42,251 bases of DNA from IMG/VR virus record IMGVR_UViG_3300017989_004419, positions 1 to 42,251 of that record, one strand, 5' to 3'. A program made the position numbers and the translations under genes. Positions 1 to 8,385 of this stretch are shown piece after piece. The notes beneath the pieces are model-generated. The model had not been told where the DNA came from, ran no database searches, and saw only the letters and a program-made list of their open reading frames with translations. This stretch comes from a virus. Positions within the stretch are counted from its first letter, which is position 1. Each line of letters opens with the position of its first letter.

Positions 1-123
1 TGGGATCACCTGGAGCATAGAACCAGATAACCATTACCAGACTGGTAATTTTACTTTTTATTTCAATATTTCAAGTAGCACAAACGCTCTTGAATGGTTT
101 AAAGCATTAATTTATTATTACAA
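1..123. repeat. Terminal direct repeat, left copy (circular junction)
   Basis: These 123 bases are identical to the last 123 bases of the window (42129-42251). The spike reading frame continues without a break from 42128 into base 2 onward. The simplest reading is assembly overlap of a circular molecule rather than a biological terminal repeat. Confidence 0.95.
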
Positions 124-586
124 TGAAACCTCCGGAGCATGGGAGTTGCTCTACAGTCAAAACATATCAACCTCACCAAGCGGAGGATCCATAAGTTACA
201 CAGTTCAAAACGTAAACATTTCAAACATTACTGGTAAATATAAAATTGAATGTTGGTATAAAAAAGAGGATTGCGATCCATACGAGGTAACACAGACAGG
301 ATCAAGTATTTTCTTTCTTGACTATGGAGGTCTGCGAACATCTCCAGTCTTTGAATTAATACCAGACTGGGCTTATTTTCTTGCACTGGTAATAATTAGT
401 GCGATAGTCATGGCATTTTTACTGCCAATTGCAGGAGTAGGCACAGGATATGTAGGCATAGGAATAATAGCAGTTGGTCTCATGCTTAAACCAGATCTTG
501 CAGTTGCAGAAATAAGTGGATGGGTGATCATGGTAATAACTGCTCTTGTTTATACGCTTGCATTATTTGTTTGGAGCCGGATATAA
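2..586 (+). CDS. Spike glycoprotein, C-terminal part (continues from 40186)
   Basis: This is the 3' end of the gene that starts at 40186; base 2 corresponds to base 42130 of the same frame. The whole protein is 842 aa, of which this stretch supplies the last 194. A glycine/serine-rich beta-type segment with N-x-S/T sequons (for example NISTS, NISNIT) leads into roughly 75 C-terminal residues with about three membrane helices, ending in WSRI. The protein is therefore a large ectodomain anchored at its C-terminus. The stop shares its last base with the next start (TAATG at 584-588), which implies translational coupling. The short frame beginning with TTG at 146 is only part of this gene. Function as a virion spike or adhesin is inferred. 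Confidence 0.85.
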   Translation, partial: GITWSIEPDNHYQTGNFTFYFNISSSTNALEWFKALIYYYNETSGAWELLYSQNISTSPSGGSISYTVQNVNISNITGKYKIECWYKKEDCDPYEVTQTGSSIFFLDYGGLRTSPVFELIPDWAYFLALVIISAIVMAFLLPIAGVGTGYVGIGIIAVGLMLKPDLAVAEISGWVIMVITALVYTLALFVWSRI

Positions 587-1077
587 TGAAGAAAAAATAT
601 AAAGGATTGATAAGTGCATTTGTAATGATCATGTTCGGATTGATCGCTATATGTTACCTTATGGGATTTACAAATGCATGGACATCTTACACCGGCAGAG
701 ACATCGGATCTGGAGAGCAAGGCATAGAAGAAGAAGGAGCCATAGATGAAGGCATAGGAGACATGATGATAAACGGGATCAAAAGCCTATTTACGTCAGC
801 CAGTGAAAACCCGATCATGGCAATTGTAGGAACCATTATTGTTGGAGCCGGGATGCTCCTGGTAGGAAAAGCAGGAGGCGCACAGGCTTTTGCATATATT
901 ATCCCAATTGTTTTTGTTACAATCTTTGCAAATATTTTTATTTTTCCGATCTCACCAGTTAGCGGAGAAATAAGAGATGTCGCAGGAGGGATCCCAATTG
1001 ATGCATTACTTGTAGTATTTTTCAATTTGTTTTTATTCCTGGCGATCATAGATTTTATTACAGGAGGCAGGACATAA
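586..1077 (+). CDS. Polytopic membrane protein in virion gene cluster
   Basis: This 163-aa protein has an N-terminal basic tip followed by a hydrophobic helix (about 8-28), a polar acidic stretch rich in Gly, Glu and Asp (35-60), then about three further hydrophobic segments (80-105, 108-125, 138-158). The start at 586 overlaps the spike stop as TAATG; the longer upstream frame from 520 would lie inside the spike gene. No family is recognised. Its place between the spike and the other small membrane proteins, and its coupling to the spike, suggest a virion membrane component or assembly factor. Confidence 0.75.
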   Translation: MKKKYKGLISAFVMIMFGLIAICYLMGFTNAWTSYTGRDIGSGEQGIEEEGAIDEGIGDMMINGIKSLFTSASENPIMAIVGTIIVGAGMLLVGKAGGAQAFAYIIPIVFVTIFANIFIFPISPVSGEIRDVAGGIPIDALLVVFFNLFLFLAIIDFITGGRT

Positions 1078-1368
1078 ATGGATCTATTACAAGGCATGGT
1101 TGTTTTAACTGCCTCCGGGGACATATTCCATGACATATATCAATCAATGCACAACCTCATGGGATCTGATCTAATACTGGCAGGTATCATATTTTTATTT
1201 TTCTTTGTATTTACACTTATTCTCGGTCTCGGCATGCTCATCGGATCGGTTGTATTGATCCCGTCAATGTTTTTAGTCTTTGAGTTTGTGCCAGATCTCA
1301 AAATATTTATTGCATTATTCCTGGGTTTATTTGTTGGTTTAGCGCTCCATAAATTTATTAATCGGTAG
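1078..1368 (+). CDS. Small membrane protein
   Basis: This 96-aa protein starts directly after the stop of the preceding gene. A short amphipathic N-terminus (1-28) is followed by two to three long hydrophobic helices (about 30-90) and a basic end (HKFINR). No conserved family is recognised. It belongs to the run of small membrane proteins downstream of the spike and is probably a minor virion or assembly membrane protein. Confidence 0.7.
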   Translation: MDLLQGMVVLTASGDIFHDIYQSMHNLMGSDLILAGIIFLFFFVFTLILGLGMLIGSVVLIPSMFLVFEFVPDLKIFIALFLGLFVGLALHKFINR

Positions 1369-1379
1369 GTGAGGAAAGT

Positions 1380-1589
1380 TTGTCATTTACAAAAACCGGT
1401 CTTTCACCGGTAATGGAAAAAATAGTAGGTGAGATCCTGGAAAACAATGGATCCACGATACAAGTCTGCGATTTTAGAAAAGATCTTTATAGGATGCGCT
1501 TTAGCGAGGATGACAGCAATAAAATAATAAGTCATCTCCAGGAGAAAGGATATTTGATCCGCCGGGGGAAAACCATTATTAAATTGTAA
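1380..1589 (+). CDS. Small winged-helix-like regulator
   Basis: This 69-aa soluble protein uses a TTG start at 1380, preceded by GGTGAGG with suitable spacing. The order of elements suits a compact winged helix: helix (MEKIVGEILENNG), beta (TIQVCDF), helix (SEDDSNKIISHLQEKG), then a two-strand wing (YLIRRGKTIIKL). It lies at the end of a membrane-protein run, directly before the strong palindromic promoter of the capsid candidate, so it could regulate late transcription. The DNA-binding assignment is inferred from the pattern of elements only. Confidence 0.6.
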   Translation: MSFTKTGLSPVMEKIVGEILENNGSTIQVCDFRKDLYRMRFSEDDSNKIISHLQEKGYLIRRGKTIIKL

Positions 1590-1592
1590 TAT

Positions 1593-1622
1593 TAGGGTTT
1601 ATATAAACCTCATGCAATACAT
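1593..1622 (+). promoter_or_regulatory. Strong palindromic TATA promoter of capsid candidate gene
   Basis: The sequence TAGGGTTTATATAAACCT (1593-1610) followed by CATGCAATACAT contains an archaeal TATA box (TTTATATA) centred in a nearly perfect palindrome. The same element recurs at 5583 and 32946, with a half-copy at 32844, each time ahead of virion genes. The expected start of transcription is about 25 bases downstream of the TATA centre, giving a leader of about 90 nt before 1719. Confidence 0.8.
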
Positions 1623-1718
1623 ATTTCTCAATTATTGTTTGCAAACTATGGGATACTCGGCTCTGCACCCAGAATAAGAAAGCAGAAGTAATTTCGATAA
1701 GGAGGTCGTGAGGCAACC

Positions 1719-1934
1719 ATGTTTAGTGAGACTAAATCCGGCTTTAAAGCCCAAGTAACCCAAAATTTCATTGGATTAATGGTCATAATTATAATTGCAG
1801 TTGCAGTTGTAATACCAGTAGTCCAAGATATTGTTGACGATGCGAATTTAACAGGCACAACTGCAACAATAGTTGAGTTATTGCCACTGTTAATTGCAGT
1901 CGCTTTAATCCTCATTATCGTAAGTTTCTATTAA
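1719..1934 (+). CDS. Putative major capsid protein, spindle-virus VP1-like
   Basis: This 71-aa protein has a short polar N-terminus (MFSETKSGFKAQVTQNF), a long hydrophobic helix (about 18-40), a short polar turn (VDDANLTGTTAT), and a second hydrophobic helix (about 52-71). From memory, this is the architecture of mature VP1 of SSV1-type spindle-shaped viruses, including a TGTxAT(I/L)xxLxPL-like start to the second helix. The N-terminal K-A-Q followed by a hydrophobic helix also resembles archaeal class III (prepilin-type) signal peptides, and this virus encodes a matching peptidase at 32249. The gene stands alone between the strongest promoter (1593) and a perfect hairpin terminator (1978), with a very good ribosome site (AAGGAGG), as expected for the most abundant virion protein. 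Paralogue: 37050-37307. Confidence 0.7.
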   Translation: MFSETKSGFKAQVTQNFIGLMVIIIIAVAVVIPVVQDIVDDANLTGTTATIVELLPLLIAVALILIIVSFY

Positions 1935-1977
1935 TTTAGAAATTTTGGTAGGAGGGTAAAAGCCGTTCAGCAACTTT

Positions 1978-1997
1978 GGGAGATCATCGGATCTCCC
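1978..1997 (+). terminator. Hairpin terminator after capsid candidate gene
   Basis: GGGAGATC (1978-1985) and GATCTCCC (1990-1997) form a perfect 8-bp stem with a 4-base loop. A T-rich run (TTTTCATTCTATTTT) follows. This would isolate the 1719 transcript. Classic stem-plus-T terminators are less usual in archaea, where a T run alone often suffices. Confidence 0.75.
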
Positions 1998-2049
1998 TTT
2001 TCATTCTATTTTAAAAAAGTTTATGTAGGTTATAGAGGATATAGAAAAC

Positions 2050-2370
2050 ATGATAGATATAATGCTTGCAGTCTGGATCGTATTTTTTGTAATTTTTTTA
2101 GTTGCAAACATAATCAGTAACAACCAGATTTTCGGAGCGATGGCAGGAATTATACTATTACTTTTTGGTCTGTTTATAATTGTCGGCGGGATCCAGATCG
2201 AGGCAGGAGCAACCATTGTTGACAGTGGATCCACAACAACGGTTACATGGACATATGACGATGCAACATTGGAATATGGCACCTATAGCCTGGTTTTCGG
2301 TTTATCCTTTGTAGGCTTTGCAGTATACATTATTTATGCGAATTTGATAAAAAAGCCAAAGCCGAGTTGA
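2050..2370 (+). CDS. Small membrane protein with extracellular loop
   Basis: This 106-aa protein has two hydrophobic helices near the N-terminus (about 3-20 and 24-46), a polar beta-type loop (50-78, rich in Thr and Ser), and a third helix (80-98) before a basic tail (IKKPKPS). A TATA-like stretch (TTTTAAAAAAGTTTAT, about 2010-2025) lies close upstream and there is no clear ribosome site, so the mRNA may have a very short leader. No family is recognised. It is adjacent to the 457-aa surface protein and probably travels with it. Confidence 0.7.
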   Translation: MIDIMLAVWIVFFVIFLVANIISNNQIFGAMAGIILLLFGLFIIVGGIQIEAGATIVDSGSTTTVTWTYDDATLEYGTYSLVFGLSFVGFAVYIIYANLIKKPKPS

Positions 2371-2374
2371 TGCC

Positions 2375-3748
2375 ATGATCAAAAAATTTTTTAGTTTGGT
2401 CATGTTGATTTTTTTATTATCAATGCCGAGTTTACAAGCAGTTGGATCCTATATTGATAATCATTCACCAGAATGCGGGGAGACCGATGTTGTGATCACT
2501 GCAAAAGGAGTGCAAACATGTGTCGATATTTGGATCCCCAGTGGATGCTATGCAAACATTACTTTTTATTGGCTTAACTGGTCACTGCCAGGATGGCAGG
2601 CATATGCAGAATGGGATCTTGCAACAACTACAACAACTTATTGCGCCTGGAATGATAATGTGACATGTTCTATTGACGGGGACATCCGCACACTTTTTAT
2701 CTGGCGGGTAGTCGCAGAATACAACTGCCCGCAACAAAACTATAGTTGGACAAGTTACTCTCTTTGTAATTTCAGAGCAGAGGAATGCCCACTTTTTTTT
2801 ATACATCCAGATCATAACTCAACCGATGTCTGCCCATGTTGCGATACAATGTGTATAGGGATCAATAACGAAAACGGAAACCCGATGAATGCAACAATTT
2901 ACCTCCGGGAAATTGGTGGATCATTTTATGTTGCAAATAAATATTCTAATATCACAAATGGCACATATTGTTTTTGTTTGTCAGATACCTTTCTCGAACC
3001 AGAACCGGAACCAAAAGGAGAATGGATAGGAGCCAGTGGGATCCAGGCACCGGGAGTAAAACCTGCAACTCTTGTTAAACAGGGATGCAGTTGTGCATGG
3101 GAGTTTTCAGATAACCAGGAAGAAGAAATAAGTTTTAACGTAAGGATCCCCGCCCATATAAATCTTTCATATCCCGTAAATCTTGATATAGGATGGTCTT
3201 CACCGACAGCCTCAAAAGAATGCAACTGGAATTTAACATATGACATAACAGCACTTGATGAGGATACATCCGCAGGTTGTGAATATTATCGGGATGTTTT
3301 ACCAGTTTCATCTGCAACAACAGATGGTTTAACAATGACAACATTTGATATAACAGAAATTGTTGCAGGTGACAGATGCATTCATTTTAATCTGGAGAGA
3401 GATGGCAACGATCCAAACGATAACCTTTCAGATGTTGCGCATCTTTATGGGATTTGTTTTAGGAGTTATATTGACTATGGACATATAATCCTGGATGCAA
3501 TGAAAAAACCGATGCAATATAATACTACATATGAATGGTATATTAATGTCACAGACATGATCACTGGAGACTATGAGGTATCCGATGTTTTTAATTTTAC
3601 AACCGCAGATAATCTTTCAGAATGCCCATGCGGAGAAGACGAAATAGACAGCCAGGTTGTATTAGTAAAAAGAGACATGTTTTTATTCTTTTTAACAATA
3701 GCAGTTGCGATCCTAATATTACTTGCTTTCAAAAAGAAAAAACAATAA
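2375..3748 (+). CDS. Cysteine-rich surface glycoprotein, C-terminal anchor
   Basis: This 457-aa protein has a clear signal peptide (residues 1-22), a long ectodomain with many cysteines and N-x-S/T sequons, an internal Pro/Glu-rich hinge (EPEPEPKGEW, near residue 205), and a single membrane helix right at the end followed by KKKKQ. Beta-sandwich character is suggested by alternating Thr/Val/Tyr strands. The paired cysteines imply disulphide bonds outside the cell. No family is recognised, but the overall plan fits a virion or cell-surface spike. It begins 4 bases after the stop of 2050-2370. Confidence 0.75.
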   Translation: MIKKFFSLVMLIFLLSMPSLQAVGSYIDNHSPECGETDVVITAKGVQTCVDIWIPSGCYANITFYWLNWSLPGWQAYAEWDLATTTTTYCAWNDNVTCSIDGDIRTLFIWRVVAEYNCPQQNYSWTSYSLCNFRAEECPLFFIHPDHNSTDVCPCCDTMCIGINNENGNPMNATIYLREIGGSFYVANKYSNITNGTYCFCLSDTFLEPEPEPKGEWIGASGIQAPGVKPATLVKQGCSCAWEFSDNQEEEISFNVRIPAHINLSYPVNLDIGWSSPTASKECNWNLTYDITALDEDTSAGCEYYRDVLPVSSATTDGLTMTTFDITEIVAGDRCIHFNLERDGNDPNDNLSDVAHLYGICFRSYIDYGHIILDAMKKPMQYNTTYEWYINVTDMITGDYEVSDVFNFTTADNLSECPCGEDEIDSQVVLVKRDMFLFFLTIAVAILILLAFKKKKQ

Positions 3749-3759
3749 GGAGGTTTTTT

Positions 3760-3873
3760 ATGAAAAAAGGAGTGCCAAAACGAGATGGATCTGGCAGAGG
3801 AACCCGAGCCAATAAAGGCAGAGGAGGATGCAGTCAAACAAGATCCAAAGGCAGAGGCAGAAATAGAAAATAG
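3760..3873 (+). CDS. 37-aa Gly/Arg-rich basic protein
   Basis: The 37-aa product begins at the ATG at 3760, which has a near-consensus ribosome site (AAGGAGG, 6 bases away); a longer frame from 3622 lies inside the previous gene. The sequence is almost entirely Gly, Arg, Lys, Ser and Asn, with the core PKRDGSGRGTRANKGRGGC. It should bind nucleic acid without a fixed fold, or serve as a flexible basic peptide. Short proteins with a similar RDGSG...GRGG pattern occur in archaea, but no function is assigned here. Confidence 0.7.
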   Translation: MKKGVPKRDGSGRGTRANKGRGGCSQTRSKGRGRNRK

Positions 3874-3911
3874 AAAAATATTAAATAGTCTATTGAGAAT
3901 ATAGTATCTAT

Positions 3912-4454
3912 ATGAGTGAGGAGAGAGAAAGACAGCGCCAGTTAGAAAAAGTTATAGAGATACAGCGCCGGAAAATAGCGGATCTCGAAAGTAAACAAGG
4001 CAAAGAAAAAGGTTTTGGAGATTATGTCGCACAGACACAGTTTTATGCCAATATGCCGACAGATCCATATGCTCACCAATACCAGTTGCTCAACAGACCA
4101 CATAAAGAGGTAAACAATTTTGGAGACTTGCTTGATGCAGATATTGTTTTAAGCAACATCCAGGGCAACCGCACTATGCTCCTTTATCAGAGAGATTTTC
4201 ATTTTATAACCCGGCTTTATGACATGGCGCTCCGATCCAATGGAGTTATGAGGCTTTTTAAACCGCTTTATTACAGTTGGAAAGGGCAACTCCGGATGAC
4301 GTCTGCTCTCAAAGGAAAAGAAAGATCTCTGCAAAGTTTTCTGGAGCCAGAGTTTGTAGATCCTGGTTTTTCATTCCCGATCCCCCCAAAGAAAAAGAAA
4401 AAGAAAAACATTCAAGATTTTTTAACTCCGCAGGAGGACAATATATATGGGTAG
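3912..4454 (+). CDS. Soluble coiled-coil protein, virion cluster
   Basis: This 180-aa protein has a charged coiled-coil N-terminus (about 1-35), a helical core with several aromatic residues (RDFHFITRLYDMALRSNG, near residues 95-115), and a proline/lysine linker with seven lysines before the C-terminal end. No signal peptide or membrane helix is seen. It overlaps the next gene by 8 bases (ATATATGG), so the two are likely made together. An AT-rich TATA-like element lies at about 3880. It may be an internal virion or scaffold protein. Confidence 0.7.
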   Translation: MSEERERQRQLEKVIEIQRRKIADLESKQGKEKGFGDYVAQTQFYANMPTDPYAHQYQLLNRPHKEVNNFGDLLDADIVLSNIQGNRTMLLYQRDFHFITRLYDMALRSNGVMRLFKPLYYSWKGQLRMTSALKGKERSLQSFLEPEFVDPGFSFPIPPKKKKKKNIQDFLTPQEDNIYG

Positions 4455-5544
4455 TTTTGACGAATTGTTAGAGGAGAAAAAAGAAATAAAAAAAGATGGT
4501 CATTTATCAAAACTTGATGAAATAGATCGGGTTTTAGCCAAACATAACATAACAGAAAAAGTAGTTGATTTTGAGCCGGAGCCAGAGCCGGATCCGCAAC
4601 CAGAAAAACAAAAAACTGGTTATTTTGATAAAGTAAAATCAAAAATGGATCAACAAAAAAAAACTATAAAAACAGAAAAAAAACCAAAACCAAAATTTGA
4701 AAAAGAACCAGAATGGACAGATGAAGAAAAAAAGACAGTTAAAAAGAAATTCATCGAGAAAGTCAAGGCAGGCAGAAAAGAAAGAAAACGGATCATGGCA
4801 GGTGAGCATAACAGGCTTATTGATGCACAAAAATTTGTTATAGGTTTTGCTTTCATAGCAGTAATGTTTGTTTTTTTAATGTTCACTCAAAACCCAGATG
4901 ATCAAAGTATCCAGGTAATTGTTTTGTTACTCGGTTGCTCTCTTTTTTTACCACTGGGGATGATACTCGGATGGGTTTTCCTGGATCCATTCATGCGATG
5001 TAAAATCATGCGAAAGATGACAAAAGGGAGAAAAAATTTTGGGATTGTAAACTTTGTAGGCAAAGGAAAAAAAATAGTTACAAGGATCAAAAACTTTGAT
5101 GAGGATCTGATCTGGATTAAAAACAAATGTTGGGCGCTCACAAAAAGCGGGATCTATGAATTAGACAAAGACGGAGAGCAAGCAACAGAAAAACAGGCAT
5201 TAGATCCAGATAGTTTTGTAACAGTCACAGAGAGTGTGCCGACAATGTTTATAGATATAAATAGCATGCAACCCCTGACTTTTGAGGAGACAGGTCGTGA
5301 GGGGATCGCTCCAGAGGAGTTAGGATCCACACTTAAAGGATGGGTTGACAACCAAATGGCAAAAGTCATGTTTTTAAAAAGATCTCTCGACATGTATTTT
5401 TTGATCGTGATCCTTTGCTCAATCGCAAGCGCTTATTTTGGTTATATAAATAATCAAAAAATTATAGAATTAGAGGAGACAATTAAACAATTAGGGAGAC
5501 AAATAAACCAGATGATCATAATGCCTCCATTCAACTTTTTTTAA
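4447..5544 (+). CDS. Membrane protein with cytoplasmic coiled tail
   Basis: This 365-aa protein has a highly charged N-terminal 120 residues with Pro/Glu repeats (EPEPEPDPQPE) and Lys-rich coils. A pair of membrane helices follows (about 126-145 and 154-180), then a soluble beta-rich domain (190-300), a further membrane helix (about 315-335) and a C-terminal coiled coil (IIELEETIKQLGRQINQ). No family is recognised. It is coupled to the coiled-coil protein upstream through an 8-base overlap. It is probably a virion or assembly-site membrane protein. Confidence 0.7.
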   Translation: MGSFDELLEEKKEIKKDGHLSKLDEIDRVLAKHNITEKVVDFEPEPEPDPQPEKQKTGYFDKVKSKMDQQKKTIKTEKKPKPKFEKEPEWTDEEKKTVKKKFIEKVKAGRKERKRIMAGEHNRLIDAQKFVIGFAFIAVMFVFLMFTQNPDDQSIQVIVLLLGCSLFLPLGMILGWVFLDPFMRCKIMRKMTKGRKNFGIVNFVGKGKKIVTRIKNFDEDLIWIKNKCWALTKSGIYELDKDGEQATEKQALDPDSFVTVTESVPTMFIDINSMQPLTFEETGREGIAPEELGSTLKGWVDNQMAKVMFLKRSLDMYFLIVILCSIASAYFGYINNQKIIELEETIKQLGRQINQMIIMPPFNFF

Positions 5545-5582
5545 TTTTTTTCTCCATATAGGTTTTAGTAAACGCTCCATGT

Positions 5583-5600
5583 TAGGGTTTATATAAACCT
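5583..5600 (+). promoter_or_regulatory. Palindromic TATA promoter, second copy
   Basis: TAGGGTTTATATAAACCT is identical to 1593-1610. The downstream bases also resemble the first copy: TTCTAATTATTTTGCAAA here against TTCTCAATTATTGTTTGCAAA there. It drives the 615-aa surface protein at 5652 and probably the microprotein cluster after it. Confidence 0.8.
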
Positions 5601-5651
5601 CACTATATTATCTATTTCTAATTATTTTGCAAAATAAGGAGTGAAAAAAAG

Positions 5652-7499
5652 ATGAAAATAGATAAGAAAAAATTTTTGCCATTTTTTATTATGGTAATGC
5701 TAATAATGACTTTTGTAACATCGGCAGTAATGGCACAAACCGGCAGTCTTGCGGTCTGGGAAAACGTGGCAGATGGGACATTGATATGCGATTGGGATGA
5801 AACCGCAGATGACGTATGGACAGCCGACAACTACAGTGGATTATGGCTTTATAATTGCACAGGCAAAGCCTATAATGTCTCGATCAATTCAACAACCATA
5901 GGTCAAAGATGGTTTCAAACATTTGAGGTTTTAACATCGGATCCGACACATGGGATCTCCGCTATCCAAACACTTGATACAACTCTGCCGACAACTCGTT
6001 TTTATGCAATGGAATATTATATTTCACATGCAGGAGTTGCACCGAGAGCGTATATTGTTTATCATGTAGATGGGACAAATTACTATTGGAATACGACAGC
6101 AAATGATTGGGATGCGAATGTGAGCAATGCGACAGATTACTCTGGACAGCAAGAAATTGATTTCTATTCCGGGGAGACATTTGCCCGGGTTAAGGCTCAA
6201 TGGAATTGGGGAGATTATGACACCGGGGATGATATGAATTGCACAGCCAGGTTTAAAATCTGGCTTACAGATGGAGATGAACCGAGAACATGGATGATAG
6301 ATGATGCATTTTCAATGTATAGTGGGACATCCGATCAGTCATGGTATGCAGGGATAGGAGCAAACCACACACACACCGCAGATGGAGTAACAGAATTTAG
6401 AAGGATCTTTTTCTGGAATTTAAGTTATGATTACGACACAGAATGTCACACAGTCGATGAGCAGATACCGTATATTGGAGTTCCACAGGTTGATGCAGAG
6501 ACAATGCTTACAGAGGTTTTAAGTTGGGGTGAATTAGATTTCTATAATCACACAACCGCTTTTAGAGATGCAATAAACCAGTGGGATGTCACCAGTTTTT
6601 ATAATGAAAGTTACGATGCCTCAAAAACAGGATCCCAGAATGACACAGTATACATATTCAGTATTCTTACGACAGGATGGGATGACTTTTTCGAGGAGTA
6701 TTTCGATGATTTCTGGGACAGTTACGATGAATATTTCCCGAATAATATCCTTATAGTAGTTGCTTTTAACACACTCGATGGCACAATAGACGATGACGAC
6801 ACAGCCTTAACATGGAATGATACATGCAGGCTCCGCTTTGACTTTGACGGAGACGGATACGATGCGACAGATTATACATTCTGGGTTGATGGGACAGAAC
6901 AAATATATGGCTATCAAGGATGGACACAAAAAATCCCAGACAGCCCTGACTATTGGTATGGATCCGGGAGCATAGATGACACAATAGACGATGCCTCATG
7001 GGGTAGAATGTTCCGGGATTATGATTATCCTTCATATCAATTCTTTTTGAATTGGGATCTGATCTCCGGGGAGACAGATGCCGGTGAATGCGTAAACATA
7101 AGCATAGGTTTCTATGATAATGAAACCACAGATGCGATGTGTTTCTGGCAAGACTGGAATTTAACAAATGATACAACTCCAAATACACCTGCGACAGATA
7201 ACAAAACCTGGATGGAGGAGGCATGGAATACAACTACAAACTGGGGTATACTCCGGATCGAGGGAGGCGCTCTTGATTTCGAGGATCCAGACAACCCGAA
7301 TGATGATGACAGCCCAAACTATAGCGAAACCACAGAAAACCTCCTGGATAACGTGATCCCGATCCTGGTTGCAGTTGTAGCGGTTCTTATGATCATAGGT
7401 TTACTGTTTACACAGGGAGTTACAACTGAAACTCTTATGGCAACGCTTGTATTAGTAATTCTCTTGATAGTGACACTGCAAATCGCTCTGGGAGTATAG
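5652..7499 (+). CDS. Large surface glycoprotein, C-terminal membrane anchor
   Basis: The 615-aa product starts with a signal peptide (about 1-28, ending near VMAQ). A long acidic ectodomain follows, very rich in Asp, Trp and Tyr and carrying many N-x-S/T sequons. Near residue 397 the segment RLRFDFDGDGYDATDY matches a calcium-binding DxDxDG loop. Two membrane helices close the protein (about 566-585 and 595-614). The promoter at 5583 and the ribosome site AAGGAG give it its own strong expression. Trp/Asp-rich ectodomains are typical of archaeal envelope proteins. It could be the main glycosylated spike or an S-layer mimic. The family is not recognised. Confidence 0.75.
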   Translation: MKIDKKKFLPFFIMVMLIMTFVTSAVMAQTGSLAVWENVADGTLICDWDETADDVWTADNYSGLWLYNCTGKAYNVSINSTTIGQRWFQTFEVLTSDPTHGISAIQTLDTTLPTTRFYAMEYYISHAGVAPRAYIVYHVDGTNYYWNTTANDWDANVSNATDYSGQQEIDFYSGETFARVKAQWNWGDYDTGDDMNCTARFKIWLTDGDEPRTWMIDDAFSMYSGTSDQSWYAGIGANHTHTADGVTEFRRIFFWNLSYDYDTECHTVDEQIPYIGVPQVDAETMLTEVLSWGELDFYNHTTAFRDAINQWDVTSFYNESYDASKTGSQNDTVYIFSILTTGWDDFFEEYFDDFWDSYDEYFPNNILIVVAFNTLDGTIDDDDTALTWNDTCRLRFDFDGDGYDATDYTFWVDGTEQIYGYQGWTQKIPDSPDYWYGSGSIDDTIDDASWGRMFRDYDYPSYQFFLNWDLISGETDAGECVNISIGFYDNETTDAMCFWQDWNLTNDTTPNTPATDNKTWMEEAWNTTTNWGILRIEGGALDFEDPDNPNDDDSPNYSETTENLLDNVIPILVAVVAVLMIIGLLFTQGVTTETLMATLVLVILLIVTLQIALGV

Positions 7500-7512
7500 G
7501 AGGCAGATAAAA

Positions 7513-8385
7513 ATGCCGAAGAAAGCAGAGATCCCGGAGCATTGGAAAGAGGGAGCAGATCAACCAGAATGGGCAACCCCAGATGACGATGTAGTTTTTG
7601 ACAACTCTAAATATGATGTAGATCCAGACATGGTATACGAGGAGGGAGAACCAGAACATATAGACCTGATAGATGCAGATCCAAAAGACCTGCTTAACGA
7701 TGCAGGGACAGACCGGGAGGATCTCAAACTCTCCGACAAAGAAAAAGAGTTAGATCTCGAGTTAGACCGGCAACAACAGAAATGGGAGAAAATGCAGGCT
7801 CAAAAAAAGACAAAGCAGAGGATCAAAGAGAAAAAAACCCAGATCCGCCATATGAAATATGCACCGGCTTATGAGGCAGGAGAAAAACTAAAAAGCGGAG
7901 CGAGTAAACTCAAATCTGCTATTGACAAAAAACGTGGATCTCCGATGGAGCGGAAAGCCAGACGGGAGAAAAGCAGAGCGCAACTCAAAAAACTTGCAGG
8001 AGTAGCGAAGAAAAAAGCGATCAGTTTCGGTAAAAGCATGAAAGAAGACAGATCCGGTAAAAAAACTGGGATGATCGGAGGAGGAGGTTTCGGATCAAAG
8101 TTTTTCAACCAGAGCGGAGAAAAAAACATAGGATCTGGATCTCCAAAAATTATGAATATGAGTATCAATGAAAAAATGTCAAAGAGCAACTTTATGGGAA
8201 ATACTGGGACAAAACTCATGGACAGCAACATTAACCTCCTGGGGAATACAGGAAATAAACTCATGGGATCCAATAGTAAAATGTTTAAACAATCTGGATC
8301 TGGTAAACCAGGATCCAAGTTTATGAATGCAAACATCCTGGGAAATGCAACCGGTAAAAAAGACAACAAAAAAAGGTTGTGGTAA
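7513..8385 (+). CDS. Basic repetitive protein, likely virion core or DNA-binding
   Basis: This 290-aa soluble protein has an acidic first third (about 1-95), a Lys/Arg-rich helical middle (95-180), and a Gly/Ser/Asn-rich tail with degenerate repeats of the form GNTGxKLMxSN (about 225-275). A strong ribosome site (GGAGGCAGATAAAA) precedes the start. The switch from acidic to basic and the repetitive tail suggest nucleic acid packing or tethering of genome to envelope. No family is recognised. It opens the microprotein cluster that follows. Confidence 0.65.
   Translation: MPKKAEIPEHWKEGADQPEWATPDDDVVFDNSKYDVDPDMVYEEGEPEHIDLIDADPKDLLNDAGTDREDLKLSDKEKELDLELDRQQQKWEKMQAQKKTKQRIKEKKTQIRHMKYAPAYEAGEKLKSGASKLKSAIDKKRGSPMERKARREKSRAQLKKLAGVAKKKAISFGKSMKEDRSGKKTGMIGGGGFGSKFFNQSGEKNIGSGSPKIMNMSINEKMSKSNFMGNTGTKLMDSNINLLGNTGNKLMGSNSKMFKQSGSGKPGSKFMNANILGNATGKKDNKKRLW

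Noticed and set aside
1-123. Terminal repeat as a transposon or viral long terminal repeat
   Set aside because: It lies inside a coding frame and the frame continues exactly across it; circular overlap is simpler.
687-1136. Long antisense frames opposite strong genes (for example 687-1136, 2926-3246, 7869-8441 minus, 36664-37059 minus)
   Set aside because: They mirror the codon structure of real plus-strand genes, lack ribosome sites and overlap completely.
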